Shown in pieces: positions 25,588 through 34,444 of a stretch of DNA of 43,100 nt. The stretch covers positions 1-43,100 of the forward strand of contig CAYQDW010000015.1 in NCBI GenBank assembly GCA_964416385.1, given 5' to 3'. The stretch is from JAUHWL01 sp964416385 (lineage in GTDB: Bacteria; Bacteroidota; Bacteroidia; Flavobacteriales; Schleiferiaceae). Each line of letters begins with the position of its first letter. Within the stretch, counting starts at the first letter, position 1. The translations under genes and the position numbers were made by a program. The notes beneath the pieces were generated by a model. That model did no database searches and had not been told where the DNA came from. It saw only the letters and a list, made by a program, of their open reading frames with translations.

Positions 25588-26204
25588 AATTTCTCTACAA
25601 TTACGGTTGAGTTCTTTGCTCCAGGTACAGAACCCTTAACAATGAGCAAATTCTTTTCTGCATCTACCTTTAGTACAACAAGGTTTTCAATTGTTATGCG
25701 CTTTCCACCCATACGTCCGGCCATTTTCATGCCTTTAAATACACGGCTAGGATCTGAACCTGCACCGATAGAACCAGGTGCGCGCAAACGGTTGTGCTGG
25801 CCGTGTGTACTTTGACCCACACCACCAAAACCATGACGTCTTACAACGCCCTGAAAACCTTTACCTTTTGATGTTCCTACAACATCGATGTACTCTCCTT
25901 CTTTGAACATAGAAACTGTTAACAGCTCGCCTTGCTCAATCGGATGACCTTCGTTGTAGAATTCAACCAATTTCTTTTTTGGCGTTGTATTCGCCTTTTT
26001 CGCATGTCCTACATCAGCCTTGGAAGCGTGCTTAGCACTTTTTTCTCCCCAACCGATTTGAACAGCATCGTAGCCATCGACATCTTTTGTCTTCACCTGT
26101 GTTACAACACAAGGTCCAACTTCTAACACAGTACATGGCATGTTTTTACCATCTGCGTTGAAGATGCTGGTCATTCCGACTTTTTTACCAATTAATCCTG
26201 GCAT
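25578..26204 (-). CDS. rplC: 50S ribosomal protein L3
   Basis: The 208-residue L3 starts MPGLIGKKVGMTSIFNADG. The family signature GTSKGKGFQGVVRRHGFGG is followed by STHGQHNRLRAPGSIGAGSD and RVFKGMKMAGRMGG. It lies near the peptidyl-transferase centre. It starts 23 bp after rpsJ and overlaps rplD by 10 bp. Confidence 0.98.
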   Translation of the reverse strand: MPGLIGKKVGMTSIFNADGKNMPCTVLEVGPCVVTQVKTKDVDGYDAVQIGWGEKSAKHASKADVGHAKKANTTPKKKLVEFYNEGHPIEQGELLTVSMFKEGEYIDVVGTSKGKGFQGVVRRHGFGGVGQSTHGQHNRLRAPGSIGAGSDPSRVFKGMKMAGRMGGKRITIENLVVLKVDAEKNLLIVKGSVPGAKNSTVIVEKLWS

Positions 26205-26227
26205 TATATCAGATTGTTAATTATTAC

Positions 26228-26533
26228 TTAAACTTTGATTTCTACTTCTACACCACTAGGAAGCTCTAACTTCATAAGGGCGTCTATCGTTTTACTTGAA
26301 GAGCTGTAGATATCAAGTAAGCGCTTGTAGCTACTTAACTCGAATTGCTCACGACTCTTCTTGTTTACGTGAGGCGAGCGGAGTACCGTATAAATGCGCT
26401 TATTTGTTGGTAATGGTATAGGACCATTTACAACTGCACCGGCACTCTTCACAGTCTTTACGATTTTTTCCGCGCTTTTATCAACGAGGTTGTGATCGTA
26501 TGACTTTAACTTAATTCTGATTTTCTGACTCAT
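26228..26533 (-). CDS. rpsJ: 30S ribosomal protein S10
   Basis: The 101-residue S10 (NusE) starts MSQKIRIKLKSYDHNLVDKS. PLPTNKRIYTVLRSPHVNKK and FELSSYKRLLDIYS are the family signature. Besides its ribosomal place it joins NusB in antitermination complexes. It follows fusA by 14 bp with no tuf between them. Confidence 0.98.
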   Translation of the reverse strand: MSQKIRIKLKSYDHNLVDKSAEKIVKTVKSAGAVVNGPIPLPTNKRIYTVLRSPHVNKKSREQFELSSYKRLLDIYSSSSKTIDALMKLELPSGVEVEIKV

Positions 26534-26547
26534 TTCAGATTATTGTA

Positions 26548-28677
26548 TTAAACCAGTTCTCCTTTACTTTTCGCAATCACAGTCTCCTGAATGTTATTCG
26601 GGGTCTGTGCATAATGACTAAACTCCATAGAGCTTGCAGCACGACCAGAAGAAATGGTACGAAGTGCTGTTACATATCCAAACATTTCGCTCAATGGCAC
26701 GTCAGCCTTGATAACTTGAGCACCATTGCGCGAATCCATGCCTTTTACCATACCTCTACGCTTGTTCAAGTCACCTACTATATCACCCATATATTCTTCG
26801 GGTGTTACAACCTCAAGCTTCATAATTGGCTCTAGTATTACCGGGTTGGCCTTTTTACCAGCCGTTCTCCAAGCCAATTTAGCCGCCAATTCAAAAGAAA
26901 GCTGATCAGAGTCTACAGCGTGGAAAGAACCATCTAACAAGGTAACTTTTAGTGCATCAACACCATAACCAGCTAAAGGTCCATTATTCATCGCTTCTTT
27001 GAAGCCTTTTTCTACAGAAGGGATAAATTCTTTAGGAACGTTACCACCTTTTACTTCGTTCACGAATTCAAGACCAACCTTGTCTGCAGCTGCAGGCTCT
27101 AGTTTGATGATGATATCAGCGAACTTACCACGACCACCAGTTTGCTTTTTGTAAACTTCACGGTGTTCTACAGTAGCTGTAATAGCCTCTTTGTATTGCA
27201 CTTGTGGTGCACCTTGGTTACACTCTACTTTAAATTCGCGCTTAAGACGATCTACAATAATTTCGAGGTGTAATTCACCCATACCAGATATTACTGTTTG
27301 ACCAGTCTCTTCGCTTGTGTTTACACGGAATGTAGGATCCTCTTCAGCCAACTTGGCTAGAGCAGTACCCAATTTATCCATATCTGCTTGGCTCTTAGGT
27401 TCTACAGCAACACCAATAACAGGCTCTGGAAACGACATTGATTCCAATACAATTGGATGCTTTTCATCGCAAAGTGTATCACCTGTTCTGATATCTTTAA
27501 AACCTACACCTGCACCAATATCGCCAGCCTCAATCATATCGATTGGGTTTTGCTTATTGGAGTGCATTTGGAAAATACGTGAAATACGTTCTTTTTTATC
27601 GGTACGCATATTCTGTACATAGCTACCCGCAGGCAACTTACCAGAGTATACACGGAAGAAGCATAAACGGCCCACAAAAGGATCTGTTGCAATCTTAAAA
27701 GCTAGCGCTGCAAAAGGTTCATCTGGATCTGGTTTACGTGATTCTTCCTCGTCTGTATCAGGATTCATGCCCTTAATGGCATCCACATCAATTGGTGATG
27801 GCAAGTAAGCCATAACCGCATCCAACATCGTTTGAACACCTTTATTTTTGAAAGCAGACCCACAAAGAATAGGCGTGATTTTCATATCAACAACCGCCTT
27901 GCGGATAGCGCCCATCATTTCTTCACGGGTAATGCTATCTGGATCTTCAAAAAACTTCTCTAATAGGTTATCATCGTATTCAGCAACGGCCTCTACTAAC
28001 TTCTCACGATATTCTTCAACCGTTTCAACCAAATCAGCAGGGATTTCAATCTCAGTGTAGGTCATACCCTGGGTTTCATCATCCCAAACAATAGCCTTTT
28101 TATCTAAAAGGTCTACAACACCTTTAAAATCTTGTTCAGCACCAATTGGTATTTGAAGAGGCACGGGATTTCCGTTTAAACGCTCACGTACCTGCTCAAC
28201 AACGTTAAAAAAGTCTGCACCAGAGCGGTCCATTTTATTAACGAATCCAATGCGCGGCACTTTGTACTTATCAGCTTGACGCCAAACAGTTTCACTTTGT
28301 GGCTCTACACCACCAACAGCACAGAACAATGCAACAGCACCATCAAGAACGCGTAAGCTACGCTCAACTTCAACAGTGAAGTCAACGTGACCGGGTGTAT
28401 CAATGATGTTGATTTTGTACTCCATTGTATCATCTGTCTGCTGGCCATTTTCTGTAGGGTATTTCCAGAAACAAGTTGTTGCAGCGGATGTAATGGTAAT
28501 ACCGCGCTCTTGCTCCTGCTCCATCCAGTCCATGGTTGCTGCACCATCGTGCACTTCACCAATCTTGTGACTCACACCAGTATAATAAAGAATACGCTCA
28601 GTAGTGGTAGTCTTTCCGGCATCAATGTGTGCCATGATACCGATGTTACGCGTAAATTTTAAGTCTCTTTTTGCCAT
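26548..28677 (-). CDS. fusA: Elongation factor G
   Basis: EF-G (709 residues) drives ribosomal translocation with GTP. The G domain shows AHIDAGKTT (16-24), the switch segment ERGITITSAATT, DTPGH (93-97) and NKMD (147-150). Domains II-V follow, including GMGELHLEIIVDRL and GGRGKFADI. It lies between rpsG and rpsJ in the str part of the supercluster. Confidence 0.98.
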   Translation of the reverse strand: MAKRDLKFTRNIGIMAHIDAGKTTTTERILYYTGVSHKIGEVHDGAATMDWMEQEQERGITITSAATTCFWKYPTENGQQTDDTMEYKINIIDTPGHVDFTVEVERSLRVLDGAVALFCAVGGVEPQSETVWRQADKYKVPRIGFVNKMDRSGADFFNVVEQVRERLNGNPVPLQIPIGAEQDFKGVVDLLDKKAIVWDDETQGMTYTEIEIPADLVETVEEYREKLVEAVAEYDDNLLEKFFEDPDSITREEMMGAIRKAVVDMKITPILCGSAFKNKGVQTMLDAVMAYLPSPIDVDAIKGMNPDTDEEESRKPDPDEPFAALAFKIATDPFVGRLCFFRVYSGKLPAGSYVQNMRTDKKERISRIFQMHSNKQNPIDMIEAGDIGAGVGFKDIRTGDTLCDEKHPIVLESMSFPEPVIGVAVEPKSQADMDKLGTALAKLAEEDPTFRVNTSEETGQTVISGMGELHLEIIVDRLKREFKVECNQGAPQVQYKEAITATVEHREVYKKQTGGRGKFADIIIKLEPAAADKVGLEFVNEVKGGNVPKEFIPSVEKGFKEAMNNGPLAGYGVDALKVTLLDGSFHAVDSDQLSFELAAKLAWRTAGKKANPVILEPIMKLEVVTPEEYMGDIVGDLNKRRGMVKGMDSRNGAQVIKADVPLSEMFGYVTALRTISSGRAASSMEFSHYAQTPNNIQETVIAKSKGELV

Positions 28678-28699
28678 GATGTTTCTAGCTAATAATATT

Positions 28700-29167
28700 T
28701 TAGAAGCGGAAGTGTGAGAACGCTTTGTTTGCTTCGGCCATTCTGTGTGTATCTACACGCTTTTTAACCGCTGCACCTTCTTCTTTGCTGGCCGCGATGA
28801 TTTCTCCGGCCAACTTAGCAGCCATGCTTTTTTCATTGCGCTTGCGTGCATAACTGATTAACCACTTCATGGCCATAGTTACCTTGCGGTCTGGACGAAT
28901 CTGCATGGGGATTTGGAAGTTGGCACCACCTACTCTGCGGCTACGTACTTCTACGTGCGGCATTACGTTAGTAAGGGCTTGTTTCCAAGTTTCTAAACCG
29001 TTGCCTTCTGTTTTTTCTGATACGATATCAATAGCATCGTAGAAAATATCAAAAGCAAGGCTCTTTTTGCCATGAAGCATCAAGTTGTTTACGAAACGTG
29101 TTACCAACTGATCATTAAATCTTGGATCTGGTAAGAGTTCGCGCTTTTTAGCTCTTTCTTTTCTCAT
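28700..29167 (-). CDS. rpsG: 30S ribosomal protein S7
   Basis: The 155-residue S7 nucleates the 30S head. DPRFNDQLVTRFVNNLMLHGK and VEVRSRRVGGANFQIPMQI are the family signatures, followed by RPDRKVTMAMKWLI and the C-terminal KRVDTHRMAEANKAFSHFR. Gaps are 26 bp from rpsL and 22 bp to fusA. Confidence 0.98.
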   Translation of the reverse strand: MRKERAKKRELLPDPRFNDQLVTRFVNNLMLHGKKSLAFDIFYDAIDIVSEKTEGNGLETWKQALTNVMPHVEVRSRRVGGANFQIPMQIRPDRKVTMAMKWLISYARKRNEKSMAAKLAGEIIAASKEEGAAVKKRVDTHRMAEANKAFSHFRF

Positions 29168-29193
29168 TTCTGATAATCTTCTTTAGCGGTTGC

Positions 29194-29574
29194 TTACTTC
29201 TTTACTTTAGGACGTTTCGTTCCGTACTTAGATCTGCGCTGTGTGCGACCTTCTACACCGGCGGTGTCTAATGCACCACGCACAATGTGATAACGAACTC
29301 CGGGTAAGTCTTTTACACGACCACCGCGTACCAGCACGATACTGTGCTCTTGAAGATTGTGACCTTCACCACCTATATAGGCGATTACTTCAACCTGATT
29401 CGTCAGGCGCACCTTGGCAACCTTACGCATAGCTGAGTTAGGTTTTTTTGGCGTTGTTGTGTAAACACGCGTACAAACCCCTCTGCGCTGCGGACAAGAA
29501 TCGAGGGCAATAGACTTGCTTTTCTTCTCGATCTTGTTTCTGCCTTTGCGAACAAGCTGTTGAATTGTTGGCAT
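29194..29574 (-). CDS. rpsL: 30S ribosomal protein S12
   Basis: The 126-residue S12 is in the decoding centre. PKKPNSAMRKVAKVRL and HNLQEHSIVLVRGGRVKDLP are canonical. K43 and K88, where substitutions give streptomycin resistance in other bacteria, are the wild-type lysines. This is the first gene of the 32-gene supercluster, about 50 nt downstream of a clear promoter. Confidence 0.98.
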   Translation of the reverse strand: MPTIQQLVRKGRNKIEKKSKSIALDSCPQRRGVCTRVYTTTPKKPNSAMRKVAKVRLTNQVEVIAYIGGEGHNLQEHSIVLVRGGRVKDLPGVRYHIVRGALDTAGVEGRTQRRSKYGTKRPKVKK

Positions 29575-29634
29575 ACTATACCTGTTGATTATTAATTAGT
29601 TTCAAATTTTATACACCCCATTTCTAGGGGGCTG

Positions 29635-29664
29635 CAAATGTAGAACAATAAATTACTCCCACAA
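29635..29664 (-). promoter_or_regulatory. Bacteroidota-type promoter of the ribosomal supercluster
   Basis: On the minus strand TTG (29664-29662) is followed after 19 bp by TACATTTG (29642-29635), an exact TAnnTTTG box. The expected start of transcription is near 29628, giving a leader of about 54 nt before rpsL. A short GC-rich inverted repeat (29616-29619 with 29627-29630) lies at the very start of the leader. Confidence 0.7.
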
Positions 29665-29764
29665 TACATGAAACAAAAAGAAGATGAACGGTTTTTTACA
29701 AAGCTTTGAGACGGTTATAATAAGTTGTTTGAAGTTGATATTTAGACTTCAGAGGGAGACTTTT

Positions 29765-29785
29765 TAATTCTGACTGGCAGAATTA
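29765..29785. repeat. Small inverted repeat in the rpsL / 29830 divergent region
   Basis: Eight bases TAATTCTG (29765-29772) are repeated inverted at 29778-29785 around a 5-nt loop. There is no clean T run, so it is not an obvious terminator. Its position 45-65 bp before the TTG start of the next gene would suit an operator, but this is only a guess. A weak -7-like box, CACTTTTG at 29796-29803, follows it. Confidence 0.35.
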
Positions 29786-29829
29786 GTATTTTCAACACTT
29801 TTGTTGCCGATCTCTAAAGAATCTTACCC

Positions 29830-31344
29830 TTGAAAAATTCCATTTTTTTCGTCTTATTGATCATCTCCTGTTCATTTAGCACCAAAGCCCAAGAATATTA
29901 TCCTGATTCAGCGGGCTTTCTGGGTTTCATCCCGATTCAACCCCTGCCTTTTACAGACAGCATCGGGGAGCCAAGTTCATATGTTCTACTCTCTGAAAGT
30001 AAAAAACAGGTTTTATCATTAGGCACCGCTATTCCGGGTCGAGATTTAATGCTTGTACCTGTTCAAGCAGCCTATCAATTGAAACTAAATGAGAATTACA
30101 TCACTTTGGTGATTGCCTACATATGGAATAATACACCACATCATACCTTAATCAACTATGCCAAACACCTAAGGCCCATTGCCTGCTTAGACTTAGCCTA
30201 CAGCAATAAAGATGGTAAGTTTCAATCCAGTGAGGCCAGCATTACGCAACGCGATGTAGAAATCAGGCAACACTACGCACCGGCAAGTACGCGCTACAAT
30301 CGCTTTTTATTTGGAAATGACGGAAGTATCGTGCCCAAAGTATATCAACCATGGACTCAATTAAAAGCTAACGGCAAACTGGCTGATGTACGGGCCGTAA
30401 AAGCCAAGAATGGCATAACCGTTTGGAACAAAAAGGGAAACCCTGTAGACACCATTGCGTATGGTTCAGACATCTATATAATAAAGTATGTTGGAGAATT
30501 AAAACATAACCAGGGACGAAAAGCGCTGATAGCTTTAGATTTCTTCCGGTATTTAGATGATCTGCTGGTTCCATCAGACAGCAGTAATTACGCTTATGTT
30601 TATGACGCTTATTTATATAAGGGCAACGGATTTTTTGCTGGGTACAATGAAACAGGAGATCAGGCAAAGCCGACAACCCGATTTTATTACACGCATGCAA
30701 TCACCATTAAAAACCCATGGGAGCGCGTAACCGATTTGGATATTCGTGAGTTATTGACCATTGAGAGAATTGACATTGAAGCATTCCGCGATAAAATCAT
30801 CAGAACAGAAACCGCTCCCAACCCATTCAACTTTCCATATAATAAAAAGCCATTTAAGCTTCAACTTAAAAATGGCGAACTCTTACATTTTAAAGACAGC
30901 ATTTACGAAGACTTGGAGTATTCCCCAACCAACCATTTTCAATTGGTGATACATACCGGCTTTAAAGACGACTACCTAATCTATAATTCGTTTTTTGAAG
31001 ACAGTCGATTTCTGCTGCTTAACAAGCAGAATGGTGATACAAGCGCCATTTTTCAAGGCTATCCTTTTGTTTCTCCAAATGGACATTACATTATTAGCTT
31101 GAAAACACCTTATACTTATGGCAGTGGAGAAGCACAACTAGAAGTGCAAACACGTCAAGGAAAGACATACCATTTTGAATTAAATGCATTATTCGCCTAC
31201 TGGAACCTGCCAAATCAATTAGAAGTTTATTGGCTAGATGAAAAGTCGTTCATACTTAAAGTAAAAGATGTAGAAAATGCATATTCCGATGAATCTGAGG
31301 CAAGCTTTTTCTATTTGAAATTCACAATTTCTGATAGCATTTAA
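29830..31344 (+). CDS. Exported protein of unknown function
   Basis: I do not recognise this 504-residue protein. It begins with a signal sequence (Lys-Asn, then hydrophobic residues 5-12). IISC at 11-14 could be a lipobox giving a lipoprotein, while TKAQ at 18-21 would suit ordinary signal peptidase. The rest is rich in aromatic residues and short beta-like segments, with no repeats or catalytic motifs I can name. The start codon is TTG; no ATG occurs before the conserved-looking signal sequence, so TTG is well supported. It stands alone, divergent from rpsL and followed by its own terminator. Confidence 0.75.
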   Translation: MKNSIFFVLLIISCSFSTKAQEYYPDSAGFLGFIPIQPLPFTDSIGEPSSYVLLSESKKQVLSLGTAIPGRDLMLVPVQAAYQLKLNENYITLVIAYIWNNTPHHTLINYAKHLRPIACLDLAYSNKDGKFQSSEASITQRDVEIRQHYAPASTRYNRFLFGNDGSIVPKVYQPWTQLKANGKLADVRAVKAKNGITVWNKKGNPVDTIAYGSDIYIIKYVGELKHNQGRKALIALDFFRYLDDLLVPSDSSNYAYVYDAYLYKGNGFFAGYNETGDQAKPTTRFYYTHAITIKNPWERVTDLDIRELLTIERIDIEAFRDKIIRTETAPNPFNFPYNKKPFKLQLKNGELLHFKDSIYEDLEYSPTNHFQLVIHTGFKDDYLIYNSFFEDSRFLLLNKQNGDTSAIFQGYPFVSPNGHYIISLKTPYTYGSGEAQLEVQTRQGKTYHFELNALFAYWNLPNQLEVYWLDEKSFILKVKDVENAYSDESEASFFYLKFTISDSI

Positions 31345-31352
31345 TGCTGTTC

Positions 31353-31379
31353 AAAGAAATGCTACATAGCATCTTTTTT
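31353..31379 (+). terminator. Terminator of the gene at 29830-31344
   Basis: ATGCT (31359-31363) pairs with AGCAT (31368-31372) around a 4-nt loop. After one mismatch the flanking AAAGA and TTTTT extend the stem. A T6 run (31374-31379) follows. It begins 9 nt past the stop codon. Confidence 0.7.
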
Positions 31380-31431
31380 AAATTGGCTCAGCATTGCTTA
31401 ATCCTTAAATTGCGCCTCTTCTAGTTTACTT

Positions 31432-33744
31432 ATGCGCGATTTTCTTAAAGACCTTAATGACGCACAGCGCGAAGCTGTTTTACATAAAAATGGCCCCAGC
31501 ATGGTTATTGCCGGTGCGGGCTCTGGTAAAACGCGCGTGCTAACTTACCGCATTGTGCATCTTATGCAGCAAGGTGTAGACCCTTTTAATATTCTGTCAC
31601 TAACCTTTACCAACAAAGCTGCGCGCGAAATGCGCGAACGTATCGGCAAATTGGTGAGCGAAAGTGAAGCAAAGAATTTATGGATGGGCACCTTCCACTC
31701 TATTTTTGCACGCATCTTACGGATTGAAGGCGGACGGCTGGGCTATCCAAACAACTTCACCATTTACGATGCCGAAGATGCTAGAAAGGTTATTACACAA
31801 CTCATTAAAGAACTTAACCTAGATACAGACATTTATAAGCCAAAGATGATTGCCAATCGCATTTCATCTCTTAAAAATAGCCTTTTCACCCCAAAAGCCT
31901 ACTTCAACAATGCAGAACTGATGGCACAAGACGAAGCCGCACGGGTGCCGTTAATGGGGCAAATTTATACAGCATATACAGAGCGGTGTTTTCGTGCTGG
32001 CGCTATGGACTTTGATGATTTGTTGCTAAAAACCAACGAATTGCTATACAAGTTTCCGGAGGTTTTAGCCAAATACCAAGAGCGCTTTAAATATATATTG
32101 GTAGATGAGTATCAAGATACTAACCACAGCCAGTACCTTATTGTAAAGGCGCTGGCCGCTAAATATGAAAACATCTGCGTGGTAGGCGATGACGCCCAGA
32201 GTATCTATGCCTTTCGCGGGGCCAACATCCGTAACATTCTTAACTTTCAGAAGGATTATGATGATGTTGCCATTTATAAACTGGAGCAGAACTACAGAAG
32301 TACCAAAAACATCGTTGAAGCGGCAAATAGCCTCATCGCCAAAAACAAAGATCGCCTTCAAAAAGAAGTATGGACAGCAAATAAGGATGGTGATCGCATC
32401 ATTGTACACAAAGCGGTGAGTGATACAGACGAAGGTAATTATGTAGCGCAGAACATCTTTGACATTCAAATGAATGCTAAAGCGGCACCCAAAGAATTTG
32501 CCATTCTATACCGCACCAATGCCCAAAGTCGCAATTTTGAAGATGCCCTCAGAAGACGTAATATCCCCTACCGCATTTACGGTGGTGTAAGTTTCTATCA
32601 GCGGAAAGAAATCAAAGACTTTTTGGCCTATTTGCGTCTTGCCGTTAATCCAAAAGATGAAGAAGCTTTTAGACGAATCATAAATTATCCCCTTCGCGGC
32701 ATTGGTGATACTACTGTAGCCAAGCTAACCATTGTGGCCAATGAGCACAATAAGAGCCTTTGGGAAATAGCCGAAAATCTACCGTTTTATAATACTGGTC
32801 TAAATAGAGGCATTCAACATAAAATCAATGATTTTGTGATTCTTGTTAAAAGCTATCAAGTTATAGCAGAAAAGCAAGATGCCTTTGCCGTGGCAGAGAA
32901 CGTAGCTAAAACCAGTGGATTGGTGCGTTTACTGGGAGAAGACAAAACCCCAGAAGGCATTAGTAGGTATGAAAACGTTCAGGAATTGCTCAACGGCATG
33001 AAAGATTTTACTGAACAGCAACAACAACTAGATGAAGGTAACCCCAGCTTGGCAAGCTATTTACAAGACATCGCCCTCATAACTGACCAAGACAAGGACG
33101 ACCCGAATGACCGAAATAAAGTGGCACTAATGACCATACATTTGGCCAAAGGTTTAGAGTTTTCTTATGTGTTTATTGGCGGCTTAGAAGAGAATCTTTT
33201 CCCCAATATGATGAGTATGGGCAGCCGTGAAGACTTAGAGGAAGAAAGACGATTGTTTTATGTAGCTTTGACCCGTGCAGAAAAAAAGGCTTTTTTAACT
33301 TATGCACATACCCGTTACCGCTGGGGAAAATTAATAGACTGCGAGCCCAGCCGTTTTATAGAAGAAATAGATGAGAAGTATTTAGATATTAAAGTTTCCG
33401 ATTTTTCGCCATTTATGGCCTCTAGTGATGAGCTTAACAGGGCTTTTGGCCCCCCTAGAAATAAACCCGTTGTGAGTAAAACAAGCACCCCCGCGCCCCA
33501 CAGGCCAGCTGCCATGCAGCGCAAAAATCTTAAGCCATTAGAAAGTGATGCTACTGGCGATGCTAGCCGCATTGCTGGTCAACTAGAATCTGGCACACGT
33601 GTTATACATGACCGTTTTGGCATGGGCGTGGTAAAGAGTATAGAGGGTGATGGCGCAGATCAAAAAGCAACGATTAGTTTTGAAAATGCTGGCGAAAAGA
33701 AACTCCTCTTAAAATTCGCCAAACTGCGCATTATGAGCAGATAG
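31432..33744 (+). CDS. pcrA: UvrD/PcrA-type ATP-dependent DNA helicase
   Basis: A superfamily 1 3'-5' helicase of 770 residues, acting in nucleotide excision repair and removal of stalled complexes. Motifs run in order: LNDAQREAV (Q motif, 8-16), AGAGSGKT (27-34), TFTNKAA (58-64), GTFHS (86-90), VDEYQDTN (224-231), GDDAQSIYAFRGA (252-264), LEQNYRST (284-291), then TIHLAKGLEF and FYVALTRA. The C-terminal 60 residues (TRVIHDRFGMGVV onward) form the Tudor-like domain that contacts RNA polymerase in UvrD/PcrA. Separation of UvrD from PcrA by name is arbitrary here. It probably heads an operon with the DUF4290 gene, murA and the TlpA-like gene (gaps 55, 15 and 17 bp). Confidence 0.95.
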   Translation: MRDFLKDLNDAQREAVLHKNGPSMVIAGAGSGKTRVLTYRIVHLMQQGVDPFNILSLTFTNKAAREMRERIGKLVSESEAKNLWMGTFHSIFARILRIEGGRLGYPNNFTIYDAEDARKVITQLIKELNLDTDIYKPKMIANRISSLKNSLFTPKAYFNNAELMAQDEAARVPLMGQIYTAYTERCFRAGAMDFDDLLLKTNELLYKFPEVLAKYQERFKYILVDEYQDTNHSQYLIVKALAAKYENICVVGDDAQSIYAFRGANIRNILNFQKDYDDVAIYKLEQNYRSTKNIVEAANSLIAKNKDRLQKEVWTANKDGDRIIVHKAVSDTDEGNYVAQNIFDIQMNAKAAPKEFAILYRTNAQSRNFEDALRRRNIPYRIYGGVSFYQRKEIKDFLAYLRLAVNPKDEEAFRRIINYPLRGIGDTTVAKLTIVANEHNKSLWEIAENLPFYNTGLNRGIQHKINDFVILVKSYQVIAEKQDAFAVAENVAKTSGLVRLLGEDKTPEGISRYENVQELLNGMKDFTEQQQQLDEGNPSLASYLQDIALITDQDKDDPNDRNKVALMTIHLAKGLEFSYVFIGGLEENLFPNMMSMGSREDLEEERRLFYVALTRAEKKAFLTYAHTRYRWGKLIDCEPSRFIEEIDEKYLDIKVSDFSPFMASSDELNRAFGPPRNKPVVSKTSTPAPHRPAAMQRKNLKPLESDATGDASRIAGQLESGTRVIHDRFGMGVVKSIEGDGADQKATISFENAGEKKLLLKFAKLRIMSR

Positions 33745-33799
33745 TTGAAGACCAAAAATCTCAACCCATAATCTTGAATCTTAAACATATATCCTCCCC

Positions 33800-34429
33800 A
33801 TGGAGTATAATACAGCAAGAAGCGATTTAAAAATACCAGAATACGGTCGTAACGTGCAGCGCATGGTAGACCATTGCATGAGCATTGCAGATCGCAACCA
33901 GCGTAATAAAGTAGCCCAAAGTATCATAGATGTTATTGGCAACCTCAACCCACATTTGCGCGATGTGCCAGATTTTAAACACAAGCTTTGGGATCACCTG
34001 TTTATCATGAGTAATTTTAGGTTGGATGTAGATTCTCCTTATCCCATACCTACACCCTCTACTTTTGAGTCAAAGCCAGAGCGTGTGCCTTATCCTGATA
34101 AAAATGATAAATACAGACACTACGGTCACATCATCAGAAAAATGGTAACCTATGCTGTACAGCTAGAAGACGGGCCTTTAAAAGAGGGATTAATTCTTTC
34201 CATTGCCAATCAGATGAAAAAGAGTTATCTGATGTGGAATAAAGACACGGTTGATGATGCGGTAATTTTTCAGGAGTTAAAATATCTCTCTAAAGGCGAA
34301 CTTGTACTCAGTGATGTTGAACTGGCATCAAACCATCAATATCGCCAACAAAGCCCTCATCAAAACCACCAAAATCGCAACCGTAATAAAGGGCGCAAGC
34401 CTAACAATCGTAAAAAATACAAGAAGTAA
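33800..34429 (+). CDS. DUF4290 family protein
   Basis: The 209-residue protein matches the Bacteroidota-restricted DUF4290 family. The start (EYNTARSDLKIPEYGRNVQRMVDH) and the DKNDKYRHYGHIIRKMV region are its hallmarks. The last 35 residues are strongly basic and Asn/Gln-rich (HQNRNRNKGRKPNNRKKYKK), suggesting RNA or nucleotide contact, but no function is known. No signal peptide or membrane segment is present. The position just before murA is conserved in the phylum. Confidence 0.88.
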   Translation: MEYNTARSDLKIPEYGRNVQRMVDHCMSIADRNQRNKVAQSIIDVIGNLNPHLRDVPDFKHKLWDHLFIMSNFRLDVDSPYPIPTPSTFESKPERVPYPDKNDKYRHYGHIIRKMVTYAVQLEDGPLKEGLILSIANQMKKSYLMWNKDTVDDAVIFQELKYLSKGELVLSDVELASNHQYRQQSPHQNHQNRNRNKGRKPNNRKKYKK

Positions 34430-34444
34430 ACGCTATACCTGTTT

